A stretch of 16,470 nucleotides of DNA from Onstottus_A sp036505875 (GCA_036505875.1 DASXSR010000401.1:1-16470); one strand, 5' to 3'; counted from the stretch's first letter, positions 1 to 7,494 are shown. The notes: generated by a model not told the origin, from the letters alone. Numbers and translations: made by a program.

Positions 1-142
1 CAGGCTGCGAGCCCGAAGACACCGCCCGCGCAAATGAAGCCGACGCCGCGAATCGCGATTATGACGTAATCGAGATCATGCGCATTTCGCCATTTTTTTC
101 CTGTCCTCTCTTGATGCGTCTCACGAGCCTGAGAGCCATCAT
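1..142 (-). pseudogene. possible 5' part of a membrane-protein gene, frameshifted at an A7 run and cut by the window edge
   Basis: Read on the minus strand, the frame reaching the left edge from about base 92 encodes a natural-looking hydrophobic stretch (DLDYVIIAIRGVGFICAGG), but this frame has no ATG, GTG or TTG start after its last stop. The adjacent frame does have starts (ATG at 142 and 139, GTG at 124) and encodes a basic N-terminus, ending in a stop near base 64. The two frames meet at a run of seven A (T7 at 93-99 on the plus strand). One extra A would join them into basic N-terminus, KKWRNAHDLDY, then a membrane segment. This could be a real frameshift, a homopolymer sequencing error or transcript slippage. 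No family is recognised and no good Shine-Dalgarno is visible. The remainder of the gene lies outside the window. Confidence 0.35.
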
Positions 143-159
143 CAGATGAGTGGCGTGTG

Positions 160-720
160 CTAACCGAGTATGTCGTCGACCTTGAGCGAGAGGCCCTGAA
201 CAGTTGGAGAATTCACCGTCTTGCCTCGCTTGAGTCGCTGAACTTTTTGGTACTTGCCATTCTTCGGCTCGCTGTGGACCTCGACGAGATCCTTGGGCAA
301 AACGATCAGCCAGGCTTCGGGAATTCCGGCACCCGCATAAAGCGGGAGCTTCACGTTTCGATCATACTGCGCTGAAGTGTCGGAAACTTCGATCACGAGT
401 AGCACCTCGGGAGGTGTCGGGTGCGAGCGGCGATAAGAATCGCGGCGCGGCTTGAGCAAAGCGAGGTCAGGCTGAAGTTCCGAGTACTCATTAATGCGGA
501 CTGGCCCATGAACTCGGACTATTGCAAGTCGCCTGACCTCACGATTCAGAAGCGAATTCAGATCGTCCACACATCCGGCATGGCTGCTGGCTATGGGACT
601 CATTTCGATCACTTCGCCTTCGATCAGTTCAACGTGCTGGTCGTCCGAGAAGAGACCGGCATCAGCCATGCGGTAGTAGTCGTCTACGCTGAAGTAATAT
701 TTCTGTGGTTCCGCTGACAT
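160..720 (-). CDS. Uma2 family restriction-endonuclease-like protein (DUF820)
   Basis: This 186-residue protein has the usual length and layout of the Uma2/DUF820 family, a PD-(D/E)xK nuclease fold. The N-terminus carries the family's ELIEGEVIEMSP segment (31-42). The predicted catalytic set is D85 in LQPDLALL, E111 in LLVIEVSD and K124 in YDRNVKLPLY, followed by AGIPEAWLI. All core residues are present, so it looks intact. Family members are highly copied in Cyanobacteria, Chloroflexi, Planctomycetes and Acidobacteriota. Their biological role is mostly unproven, although nuclease activity is assumed from the fold. It stands alone, divergent from thiO, with an extended -10 element about 50 nt upstream. 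The ATG at 720 is chosen because it gives the standard family N-terminus. Confidence 0.9.
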   Translation of the reverse strand: MSAEPQKYYFSVDDYYRMADAGLFSDDQHVELIEGEVIEMSPIASSHAGCVDDLNSLLNREVRRLAIVRVHGPVRINEYSELQPDLALLKPRRDSYRRSHPTPPEVLLVIEVSDTSAQYDRNVKLPLYAGAGIPEAWLIVLPKDLVEVHSEPKNGKYQKVQRLKRGKTVNSPTVQGLSLKVDDILG

Positions 721-768
721 TCTCGCAACCCCCGATTCTCACTCAGCCCAGACGGTCATTTAGGAGTT

Positions 769-777
769 ATCATACCA
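769..777 (-). promoter_or_regulatory. extended -10 promoter element for the Uma2 gene
   Basis: On the minus strand TGG-TATGAT reads as an extended -10 (TGn followed by a hexamer matching TATAAT at five of six positions). No good -35 lies 16-18 nt upstream, as often happens for extended -10 promoters. Transcription would start near 762, giving a leader of about 40 nt. Confidence 0.45.
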
Positions 778-861
778 CACACCTTGTTAAGAGACATCCA
801 CAGGCGTATTTCGCTATGTCTGCTCGCCGCCCTATCGTCACGATGGTAGCATGACGATTCT

Positions 862-1989
862 ATGTCACGTGATGTGATCGTTGTCGGAGGCGGAGTGATT
901 GGGTGTTCGATCGCCTGGAGACTTGCGCAGCGAGGTTTGAAGGTTACCGTTTTTGAGCGAGGACGTGTTGGGTGCGAAGCCTCGCGGGCCGCCGCCGGGA
1001 TGCTGTCGCCCCAGGGAGAAACGCAACAACCTGGTCCATTCTTTGAGCTGTGCCTGCGCAGCCGCTCGATGTATCGGGCCTTCGCTGAAGAATTGAAGGA
1101 AGCATCCGGTATCGACGTCGAGTATAAGGACGAGGGGACTCTCTTCGTCGTGCTGGAAGGCGAGGATGAAAACGAGAAGATAAAATGGGCGGCGTGGCAG
1201 CTTGAAGCCGGGCTTCGGCTCGAGCACGTCTCGGCAAATCAAATTCGCAACATTGAGCACGCTGTCACGAAAACGGCTCCCAGAGCCATTTTCCTGCCAG
1301 ATGAGCATCAGGTTGAGAATCGCCTCGTGATGGACGCGCTAGAAGTAGCAATCAAGCGAGCAGGCGTCGAGCTGATTGAAGGCGCCGAGGTTACAGCTCT
1401 CACAACTGAGCGAGGCAATGTCAATGGCGTCATTTCGGAGGGGCAGCGCGTCGATGCGAGTGCGGTTGTCGTAGCTGCCGGAAGCTGGTCGAGCGAGTTG
1501 CTGGCGCCGCTTGGAATGAACGTAAAAGTGATTCCCGCTCGAGGGCAGATGGTTGCCCTCAGAGGCGAGACGTGTCCGATCACCCGGGTGATTCATTCCA
1601 GCAAAGTGTACGTAGTGCCCCGTCGAGACGGTCGCGTTTTGATTGGCGCGACGGTCGAGTACGCAGGTTTTGTCAAAGCGGTCACGGCCGAGGGCATCAC
1701 GCGTCTCCTGACGGCGGCCATCGAGGTCGTGCCGCAACTAAAAGACTTCGCGATCGTCGAGAGCTGGTCGGGTCTGAGGCCTGACACAATCGATCATCTT
1801 CCGATTATTGGACCCGGCAATGTTAAGAATCTATGGCTGGCCACCGGACACTTTAGAAATGGGATATTGCTAGCGCCCGCCACTGCGGGAGCGATTGCTT
1901 CGTCCATTGAGTCGGGTTATGTATCGGATGGATTTAAGCCCTTTGGCATCGAGAGACTTGAAGCGAGGTTGCCCGTTGACAGCTTTTGA
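862..1989 (+). CDS. thiO: glycine oxidase ThiO (FAD-dependent)
   Basis: This 375-residue FAD-dependent oxidase of the DAO family matches ThiO in length and motifs. It has an N-terminal Rossmann motif (GGGVIG, residues 9-14, ending in FERG at 31-34) and the ThiO-typical ASRAAAGMLSP (40-50). Near the C-terminus are GLRPDTIDHLPIIGP and GHFRNGILLAPATAGAI, which form the FAD and substrate site. In thiamine synthesis ThiO oxidises glycine to iminoglycine, which feeds ThiG in thiazole formation. The reaction makes H2O2. No other thi gene is in the window, so it is probably a scattered pathway gene. A role as a general D-amino-acid or sarcosine oxidase is a weaker alternative. The start has no clear Shine-Dalgarno; the choice rests on the Rossmann N-terminus beginning right there. 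Confidence 0.92.
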   Translation: MSRDVIVVGGGVIGCSIAWRLAQRGLKVTVFERGRVGCEASRAAAGMLSPQGETQQPGPFFELCLRSRSMYRAFAEELKEASGIDVEYKDEGTLFVVLEGEDENEKIKWAAWQLEAGLRLEHVSANQIRNIEHAVTKTAPRAIFLPDEHQVENRLVMDALEVAIKRAGVELIEGAEVTALTTERGNVNGVISEGQRVDASAVVVAAGSWSSELLAPLGMNVKVIPARGQMVALRGETCPITRVIHSSKVYVVPRRDGRVLIGATVEYAGFVKAVTAEGITRLLTAAIEVVPQLKDFAIVESWSGLRPDTIDHLPIIGPGNVKNLWLATGHFRNGILLAPATAGAIASSIESGYVSDGFKPFGIERLEARLPVDSF

Positions 1990-2048
1990 TAGAGACAACT
2001 ATCCTTACGCACCACTTGACCGCGCCGTTTTACGTTGGAAGGTATTTC

Positions 2049-2507
2049 ATGAGTCTTGATTACACCAATCGAATCAGGGTTGCTATTGGGTTGTTGATTT
2101 TCTTTGCTCTTTTTTCGAATCTGCGATTGCTTAGGGACTGGGCGCAGTTTGACTTGAGCTTCGTGGGCCACGACGACGTAACAACATATCAAAAACGGTT
2201 CGATAGAATTCGCCCGATGCTTCCGGAGCACGGAATTGTGGGATATACCGGGGCCGGTCTAAATCAAGCCCACTATGAGCTATCGGATGTCGTTGCGATG
2301 AAAAACTGGTTTGTGGCTCAATACGCTCTCGCGCCGATCATAGTCTCGATAAAAGGGGGCAATAAGATCACAATAATAAACGGTAATCCTGACCCGACTG
2401 ATAGTTCTTCGCCCGATGGCGCAAGCCTTGTCGCCAAAGATCTGGGGAACGGCTACAAGCTGATTGATTATGGCGGCGGTCTCAAGTTGCTGATTCAGGA
2501 ATTCTAA
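2049..2507 (+). CDS. hypothetical single-span membrane protein
   Basis: This 152-residue protein was not matched to a named family. The start at 2049 is preferred over an earlier in-frame TTG (1986) because GGAAGG sits seven bases upstream. It also places a membrane segment at residues 9-25 (IRVAIGLLIFFALFSNL) directly after a short N-terminus. The rest is predicted to be outside the cytoplasm and contains VGYTGAG and a stretch ending AQYALAPIIV. The latter recalls a motif I associate with bacterial membrane proteins of unknown function; that resemblance is from memory only. The C-terminus is glycine-rich (DYGGGLKLLIQEF). It lies 59 nt after thiO on the same strand and may be co-transcribed, but its content does not suggest a thiamine role. 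It converges on gpmI. Confidence 0.7.
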   Translation: MSLDYTNRIRVAIGLLIFFALFSNLRLLRDWAQFDLSFVGHDDVTTYQKRFDRIRPMLPEHGIVGYTGAGLNQAHYELSDVVAMKNWFVAQYALAPIIVSIKGGNKITIINGNPDPTDSSSPDGASLVAKDLGNGYKLIDYGGGLKLLIQEF

Positions 2508-2562
2508 TGATCCGGTCTTATCACTTCCCTCTTTAGTAGCTCGACTCAAAGGAGCAACTGTC

Positions 2563-4155
2563 TCACTCGTGGCCGCGGTGAGAGGCATTCTCCGCTAACG
2601 AGCTTCCGCCTTCTATTACTCTGAGATCTTCGCCAGTCATCTGCTTCGGCTTTTGCAAACCAAGCAGCCCCAGAATAGTTGGAGCGACGTCCCTCAACGA
2701 GCCGCCTTCGCGGAGCTTGCCTCGGTGATCGCCAATCAAAATGAACGGCACAGGGTTAGTCGTGTGCGCGGTGAAGATCTGCCCCGTGCTTGGATCTATC
2801 ATTTGTTCGGCGTTGCCGTGATCGGCGGTGATAATCACTGTTCCGCCTTTGGCTCGAGTCGCGTCAACCACTCTGCCGAGACATTCGTCGAGTACCTCGA
2901 TTGCATTGATCGTCGCTTCGAGATTGCCCGTGTGACCAACCATATCCGCGTTGGCGTAGTTCATTATCACCACATCGAAGGATCCGCCATCGATTTGTTT
3001 TACAACCTCGTCGGTGATTCCATAGGCGCTCATCTCCGGCTTCAAGTCATAAGTCGCGACCTTTGGCGAGGGAATCAGAATTCGCTCCTCTCCTGGAAAG
3101 ACCGGCTCGACGCCGCCGTTGAAGAAGAAAGTGACATGCGCGTACTTTTCGGTCTCGGCAATTCGCAAGTTCTTGAGACCCTCTTCTCCGAACACATCCG
3201 CCAATATCTCCTCGTGATGCTCCGGGCCGAACGCGACCGGCAGAGGGAATTGCCGATCGTAATAGGTCATACAAGTAAAACGAATGTCCGGCCTGGGACC
3301 TCGATCAAAGAAGCTGAAGTCATCTTCCGTGAACGCTCGAGTGATCTGTCGCGCCCGGTCGGCCCGGAAGTTGAAGAACACGACGCTGTCGCCATCCTTT
3401 ATCGTTGCTATCGGCCGATCATCGTCATCGATGATGACGATTGGCTTCACGAACTCGTCGGTGACGCCCTCGTTGTACGACTCACGAATCGCTTCGACGG
3501 GATCACGCCGCTTCCGACCTTCGCCATAACGCATCATCCGATAAGCTTGCTCGGTTCGCTCCCACCGCTTGTCTCGATCCATCGCGTAGTAACGCCCGAC
3601 AACTGACGCCACGCGCCCAACGCCGTACTCGCGCATCTTGTCGATCAGTTCGGCGAGGTATCGGGCTCCTGAGTCCGGCGCGGTGTCTCGGCCGTCCAGG
3701 AATGCGTGGACAAAGACGCGCTCGACGCCTCGCTCTTTAGCCATTCGCAGCAACGCGTACAAATGTTCCTGAGAGGAATGCACTCCTCCCTGGGAGACAA
3801 GCCCAATGAAGTGCAAAGCAGAGTTGCGACTCTTGGCGTATTTCACGGCCTCGATCAGGGCCTGATTCTTGAAGAACTCGCCAGTCTCGATAGTGTTATC
3901 GATTCGCGAGATATCCATTCGCACAACGCGCCCCGCGCCGATATTGAGGTGGCCGACTTCGCTGTTTCCCATCTGACCTTTCCTCAACCCGACGAATTCG
4001 CCCGATGCTTCGATCAGAGTGTTAGGACAGCTCTCGTACCACTCATCAAAGCGGGCGGTGCGCGCGAGCGCGATTGCATTGCCTTCCCGGCTGGGCGAGC
4101 AGCCGAAGCCGTCAAGGACGATGAGAACCAACGGCGTGTTCTTGAGTTTCGTCAA
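2563..4155 (-). CDS. gpmI: 2,3-bisphosphoglycerate-independent phosphoglycerate mutase
   Basis: This 530-residue enzyme interconverts 3- and 2-phosphoglycerate in glycolysis and gluconeogenesis, using two Mn ions and a phosphoserine intermediate. It is slightly longer than the usual ~510. Visible motifs are the metal-binding LIVLDGFG (D15), the phosphoserine loop QMGNSEVGHLNIGAGR with nucleophile S65, the DGRDTAPDSG substrate segment, VGRYYAMDRDKRW, the metal ligands in NYANADMVGHTGN and TADHGNAEQM, and the closing AHTTNPVPFI. All catalytic residues are present. The start is a TTG at 4155, the only start after the upstream in-frame stop that keeps the D15 strand. Its Shine-Dalgarno is weak. 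It is transcribed divergently from the gntR gene, whose operator lies about 80 nt upstream of this start. Confidence 0.96.
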   Translation of the reverse strand: MTKLKNTPLVLIVLDGFGCSPSREGNAIALARTARFDEWYESCPNTLIEASGEFVGLRKGQMGNSEVGHLNIGAGRVVRMDISRIDNTIETGEFFKNQALIEAVKYAKSRNSALHFIGLVSQGGVHSSQEHLYALLRMAKERGVERVFVHAFLDGRDTAPDSGARYLAELIDKMREYGVGRVASVVGRYYAMDRDKRWERTEQAYRMMRYGEGRKRRDPVEAIRESYNEGVTDEFVKPIVIIDDDDRPIATIKDGDSVVFFNFRADRARQITRAFTEDDFSFFDRGPRPDIRFTCMTYYDRQFPLPVAFGPEHHEEILADVFGEEGLKNLRIAETEKYAHVTFFFNGGVEPVFPGEERILIPSPKVATYDLKPEMSAYGITDEVVKQIDGGSFDVVIMNYANADMVGHTGNLEATINAIEVLDECLGRVVDATRAKGGTVIITADHGNAEQMIDPSTGQIFTAHTTNPVPFILIGDHRGKLREGGSLRDVAPTILGLLGLQKPKQMTGEDLRVIEGGSSLAENASHRGHE

Positions 4156-4220
4156 ATTTGGATTCTTTCAATTTTGTCGTGCGAGGGCAAGTCTTCGCGG
4201 CCGCAATCCGAAATTGCAAC

Positions 4221-4249
4221 TTGACTTTCAAATTCCGTGATTGTACTAT
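4221..4249 (+). promoter_or_regulatory. promoter of the gntR-SPFH operon
   Basis: A -35 box TTGACT (4221-4226) is followed after exactly 17 nt by TACTAT (4244-4249), a four-of-six -10. The -10 lies inside the 28-bp palindrome. Transcription would start near 4256, leaving a leader of only about 14 nt with no Shine-Dalgarno. If instead TACAAT (4258-4263) acts as the -10, the gntR message would be leaderless. Confidence 0.6.
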
Positions 4250-4265
4250 TGCAATAGTACAATCA
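4238..4265. promoter_or_regulatory. 28-bp perfect palindrome, predicted GntR operator
   Basis: The half-site TGATTGTACTATTG is followed immediately by its exact reverse complement, centred between 4251 and 4252. It spans the predicted -10 and start region of the gntR promoter and ends four bases before the gntR ATG. YtrA-subfamily GntR proteins are known to autoregulate through dyads with GTAC/TAGTAC-type arms, so binding by the adjacent gene product is the natural inference. Occupancy would block RNA polymerase. Confidence 0.85.
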
Positions 4266-4269
4266 AACA

Positions 4270-4656
4270 ATGAGCTTGTCTTTCAACATCAACACTGCGC
4301 ATCCGACCCCGCTTTATCATCAGCTCGAGCGGGCGATCCGGTTTGCGATAGCCACCGGCAAACTCTCGATTGGCGACCAGTTGCCCACCGTGCGGCAGCT
4401 GGCCGTCGACTTGCGCATCAACGCGAACACGGTTGCTAAGGTCTACGCAGAGCTTGAACGCGAGGGCGTCGTACAGACTCGCCGGGGCGTGGGAACGTTT
4501 GTGAAGGCCCGGCATTTCGAAGCGGCTCGCGCAAAGGACCGGGACCGGGAGCTTCGCGAGCTGGAAGATAGATTTCTGGCAGAGGCTTCGCATCTAGGGT
4601 TCTCGGCGGTGGAAGCCGTCGATCACTTGAAAGTCAGGCTCAAAAAGGAGAAATGA
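4270..4656 (+). CDS. GntR family transcriptional regulator, YtrA subfamily
   Basis: This 128-residue regulator has an N-terminal GntR winged helix. It starts with PLYHQLERAIRFAIATGKL and continues with GDQLPTVRQLAVDLRINANTV (recognition helix around 48-62) and the wing RRGVGTFV (71-78). The C-terminus has only about 45 residues, charged and helical (RDRELRELEDRF), which is the short dimerisation tail of the YtrA subfamily rather than a FadR or UTRA effector domain. The effector is therefore unknown and may be small or absent. It sits first in a plus-strand operon with the SPFH gene four bases after its stop. The upstream 28-bp palindrome over the promoter implies autorepression. There is no Shine-Dalgarno before the ATG. 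Confidence 0.92.
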   Translation: MSLSFNINTAHPTPLYHQLERAIRFAIATGKLSIGDQLPTVRQLAVDLRINANTVAKVYAELEREGVVQTRRGVGTFVKARHFEAARAKDRDRELRELEDRFLAEASHLGFSAVEAVDHLKVRLKKEK

Positions 4657-4660
4657 AATC

Positions 4661-5611
4661 ATGGCAAGAACAATCGACTCGAACACGCAGTTGGCTCAAG
4701 TAAAACAAGCGCTCCCCGGTCCGAACGCGCCGCGCGTGAACATCGTCGCCGCGCTATTGTTTCTGTTTCCAGTCTTGCTCGGCATTGTGCCGCTTGCTCT
4801 TTTCAAGAATCCGATCGGTTTAATTGCCGGTTTGATTCTGGGGTTGCTGCTTGCCCAGGCGCCCAAGATCGCAAAGCAGTGGGAGAAGGGCATCGTGCTC
4901 AGGCTGGGCCGCTTTGTTGGCGTCAAAGGGCCAGGCTTGTTCTGGATCGTGCCGTTAATAGATTCGGTCTCTGCCTGGATCGATCAGCGCACCATCACCA
5001 CTAGCTTCGCGGCTGAGCAAACGCTCACTTCGGACACCGTGCCGGTCAACGTGGACGCGGTGTTGTTCTGGATGGTCTACGATCCCGAAAAGGCAGCACT
5101 CGAAGTGCAGGACTACCAGCAAGCGGTGAGCTGGGCGGCGCAGACCGCGCTGCGCGACATCATCGGGCGCACCGCGCTGACTGAATTACTCCGGGGCCGC
5201 GAGCGAATCGAAGAGGAGCTGCAGAAGCTGATCGACGAGCGCTCGAACCCCTGGGGCGTCACCGTTCAATCGGTCGAGATGCGAGACGTGGTGATCCCCG
5301 ACGCGCTGCAAGACGCGATGTCGCGCGAAGCCCAAGCGTCTCGCGAGAAACAAGCTCGCATCATCCTCGGACAGGCTGAAGTCGAGATCGCGAGTCTGTT
5401 CGGTAAGGCGGCTGAGTCTTACAGAGATAACCCGACTGCGCTTCACCTCCGCGCGATGAACATGCTGTATGAAGGCTTGAAGGAGAAAGGGGCGTTGATG
5501 CTTGTGCCGAGCACGGCGGTCGAGTCGATGGGGATGGGCGGCTTGCTCGGCGCGGCTGCGTTCCGTCAGAAGGCTCTCACAGAAAGCAAGGACGAAAACG
5601 AAGTGAAATAG
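4661..5611 (+). CDS. SPFH/Band 7 domain protein, slipin (stomatin-like)
   Basis: This 316-residue membrane scaffold protein has two hydrophobic segments near the N-terminus (about 27-46 and 50-66). They lead into a Band 7/SPFH domain with the stomatin-type start EKGIVLRLGRFVGVKGPGLFWIVPLID (read as two pieces around 76-101), then DQRTITTSF, VPVNVDAVLFW and the slipin signature WGVTVQSVEMRDVVIPDALQ. A basic and acidic helical part (about 215-260) fits the oligomerisation coiled coil. Such proteins form membrane microdomains and commonly partner with an NfeD protein, but no nfeD gene is present here. AAGGAG ten bases upstream supports the start. It follows the GntR gene by four bases and is probably the main regulated target. 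Confidence 0.92.
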   Translation: MARTIDSNTQLAQVKQALPGPNAPRVNIVAALLFLFPVLLGIVPLALFKNPIGLIAGLILGLLLAQAPKIAKQWEKGIVLRLGRFVGVKGPGLFWIVPLIDSVSAWIDQRTITTSFAAEQTLTSDTVPVNVDAVLFWMVYDPEKAALEVQDYQQAVSWAAQTALRDIIGRTALTELLRGRERIEEELQKLIDERSNPWGVTVQSVEMRDVVIPDALQDAMSREAQASREKQARIILGQAEVEIASLFGKAAESYRDNPTALHLRAMNMLYEGLKEKGALMLVPSTAVESMGMGGLLGAAAFRQKALTESKDENEVK

Positions 5612-5652
5612 AAATGATGGCGTGCGATCAGGCCGAGCGACGACGGTGATTT

Positions 5653-6159
5653 ATGACAGCGATCAAGACATTGATCTTCACGATTCTCGTGCCGGGCACG
5701 ATAGCAGTCTACATACCCTACCGTTTAGTGTCTTCAGCTTCGGCGCGCGGCTCGCTCTTGTTGGGTGGCTTCCGATACGCCGGACTGGCCTTGATGTTGA
5801 TCGGCACATTGATTTACCTGAGATGCGCGTGGGACTTCACTTTCGCGGGCAAAGGAACTCCGGCGCCGATCGATCCGCCAAAGGAGTTGGTCGTAAAGGG
5901 GCTGTATAAGTACGTCAGAAACCCCATGTACGTGGGGGTGATGTGCGTGATACTCGGGCAGGCCGTTTTGTTTGAATCGCTTCTGCTCTTCGCGTATGCT
6001 GCTTTCGACTTCGTGCTGTTTAACTGTTTTGTGCTGCTGTACGAAGAACCCGTACTCAGGGAAAAGTTCGGAGAGTCATACCGGCGTTATTGCGATTCGG
6101 TGCCCAGATGGGTTCCGACTGGCTTGCTCAGGAGGCGCTCTTCGATAAATTCGGCCTGA
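5653..6159 (+). CDS. isoprenylcysteine carboxyl methyltransferase-like membrane protein
   Basis: This 168-residue protein is mostly hydrophobic, with segments near 6-24, 36-56, 93-110 and 112-130. It carries the ICMT/PEMT-type signature: GLYKYVRNPMYVGVM (83-97), then after two spans EEPVLREKFGESYRRYCDSVPRW (read as 131-153), which form the S-adenosylmethionine pocket. Family members methylate prenylcysteine or lipid amine groups in the membrane. Bacterial members are broadly uncharacterised because bacteria lack CaaX-prenylated proteins, so the substrate here is unknown and a lipid or quinone-like target is equally possible. It follows the SPFH gene by 41 nt and precedes the next gene by 18 nt, in what looks like one transcript. 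Confidence 0.85.
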   Translation: MTAIKTLIFTILVPGTIAVYIPYRLVSSASARGSLLLGGFRYAGLALMLIGTLIYLRCAWDFTFAGKGTPAPIDPPKELVVKGLYKYVRNPMYVGVMCVILGQAVLFESLLLFAYAAFDFVLFNCFVLLYEEPVLREKFGESYRRYCDSVPRWVPTGLLRRRSSINSA

Positions 6160-6177
6160 CAAACAAGTGAGGTGAGC

Positions 6178-7056
6178 ATGGCCAACATCGAATTGAAAGA
6201 CGTGCTCTCGTTATACCGCACGCCTACAAAAGCGGAGGATCCCGCAATCGAGAGCAAAACCATTCTAAAGCGGATCATCACAACTGCGGCCACGAGGTTT
6301 CCGAGAATCAAGACGATAGGCTTCCTGACCGACATTGCGCTGCCCGAAGACGACGGCGACCTGCATTTCTTCATCGAGACCGAAGAAGGCGCGGACGACC
6401 CGACTACCCCTATGATGGTGTGCGAGATACAGGGCCTTTTTAAGGTCGGCCCCGATAAGAAGGAGGACCCGCGAGTGAAACAGTTTCGGCAGCTCTTCGG
6501 CAGGAAGGTGATTGTCGAGGCGTTGTTCCGCGCGTGGCCCGAACACTTGCGCGATAGTCGCCAGCCGCACTTGTTCGAGTTTCACCCGGTGCTCAGCATA
6601 GGGGCGGTAGGCGAAGCTCCCATCGATTTCATCGATCGCGTTGTGTGGCCAACCGGTGAGGACCCCGACGAGATGGCCAGAACTTTCGACGCCGTTACCA
6701 GCCCACCAAAGTCGCTGAAGATCGCTTCCAGCGAGGGACGAATCGTGTTTCAGACGCCATCCAAGAGCATGAAGCGGGAGAACTACGTGCATATCGAAGG
6801 GCATTTTCGAGGCGGAATCAAGAAAGCGAAAAGCGGGATATTATTCGACCTTTTCGAAACCCCGACCGGGGAGCGTTCTATTCAGTGCTTTGCGCTCAAA
6901 GGCTCATCAGCCCATGCAAACGTTGCAACCATGACAGCCGGTCACTACGAGATTGGCGCTTTATGCGGGTTGGACCTTTCGGCGCTTCTTGTAGAGGACC
7001 CAACGTGGAGAACTCAAGTGTCACCGGTGTTGGAGATCAAAAAGCTTTCCGATTAG
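6178..7056 (+). CDS. uncharacterised soluble protein, no family recognised
   Basis: This 292-residue protein has no signal peptide or membrane segment and I do not recognise it. The ATG at 6178 is preferred to the in-frame GTG at 6172 because GAGG lies five bases before it. The N-terminal half has a mixed alpha/beta look (FPRIKTIGFLTDIALPEDDGD, read as about 41-61). The centre contains FEFHPVLSIG near 133-142, a phrase reminiscent of a terminal beta-strand element in some OB-fold-like domains; this is a weak impression. The C-terminal half is beta-rich (NYVHIEGHF, GILFDLFE, SIQCFALKG). It sits between the ICMT-like gene and the DUF4177-like gene at spacings of 18 and 19 nt, which suggests the same operon and control by the GntR repressor. 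Confidence 0.75.
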   Translation: MANIELKDVLSLYRTPTKAEDPAIESKTILKRIITTAATRFPRIKTIGFLTDIALPEDDGDLHFFIETEEGADDPTTPMMVCEIQGLFKVGPDKKEDPRVKQFRQLFGRKVIVEALFRAWPEHLRDSRQPHLFEFHPVLSIGAVGEAPIDFIDRVVWPTGEDPDEMARTFDAVTSPPKSLKIASSEGRIVFQTPSKSMKRENYVHIEGHFRGGIKKAKSGILFDLFETPTGERSIQCFALKGSSAHANVATMTAGHYEIGALCGLDLSALLVEDPTWRTQVSPVLEIKKLSD

Positions 7057-7075
7057 AAGATCGAGAGGTGCATTT

Positions 7076-7381
7076 ATGAAACGCACAATTCTGATTGTCA
7101 TCGCGGCGGCTCTGATTGTGACGGCTGTCGTGTTGGGAACTCGTAGCAGAGCTAACGACGATCAAGCCATCGGTGGATGGGAGTATCTCGTCGTGCAAGG
7201 CGGGACCGTGAACTTGTCAGCGTCCGACGGCGGAAGCATGCGCAAAGAACCGGGCTCATTCAGCCGCGAGTCGTATCCGCTGGAGAAGAACTTGGACAAA
7301 CTCGGCGCGAAGGGTTGGGAGTTGGTGACCGTGACGGGCTCACCCGCGGACCCGGTGTTTTATTTCAAGCGCAAAAAGTAG
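7076..7381 (+). CDS. DUF4177-like small secreted or membrane-anchored protein
   Basis: This 101-residue protein has an N-terminal hydrophobic segment (ILIVIAAALIVTAVVLG, residues 5-21) that could act as a signal peptide or anchor. The mature part has the DUF4177 pattern: WEYLVVQGG near 39-47, then LDKLGAKGWELVTVTG near 73-88, closing on VFYFKRKK. DUF4177 proteins are small beta-rich proteins of unknown function. GAGAGGTG lies a few bases upstream of the ATG, supporting the start. It is 19 nt after the preceding uncharacterised gene and is probably the last member of the tightly spaced gntR operon. Confidence 0.8.
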   Translation: MKRTILIVIAAALIVTAVVLGTRSRANDDQAIGGWEYLVVQGGTVNLSASDGGSMRKEPGSFSRESYPLEKNLDKLGAKGWELVTVTGSPADPVFYFKRKK

Positions 7382-7494
7382 TGGTCGATTTAGCAGCAGT
7401 CAATCGAGAACAATCAGTGTGAATCGACTTGATGACGGCTTATCGGCAGGTGTGCGAGTGCTTGTTCCTAGCAACTCAAGACATGGTGTTGAAT

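Noticed and set aside
784..812. TTGTTA / TATTTC as a thiO promoter
   Set aside because: The -10 matches the consensus at only three positions, so support is too weak to list.
834..844. ATCGTCACGAT dyad upstream of thiO as an operator
   Set aside because: Only five pairs with a one-base centre; expected by chance in a sequence this size.
1986..2048. Earlier TTG start for the protein after thiO
   Set aside because: It overlaps the thiO stop and lacks a Shine-Dalgarno. The ATG at 2049 has GGAAGG and starts just before the membrane segment.
2561..2583. Six-pair hairpin at the end of gpmI as a terminator
   Set aside because: The stem is short, the loop is 11 nt and no T-tract follows in either direction.
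2653..3606. 317-codon plus-strand open frame
   Set aside because: It is entirely antisense to gpmI, which has all catalytic motifs. The product is low in sense and has no start signal.
4197..4204. GCGGCCGC palindrome between gpmI and gntR
   Set aside because: A short GC palindrome with no relation to the promoter elements; probably chance.
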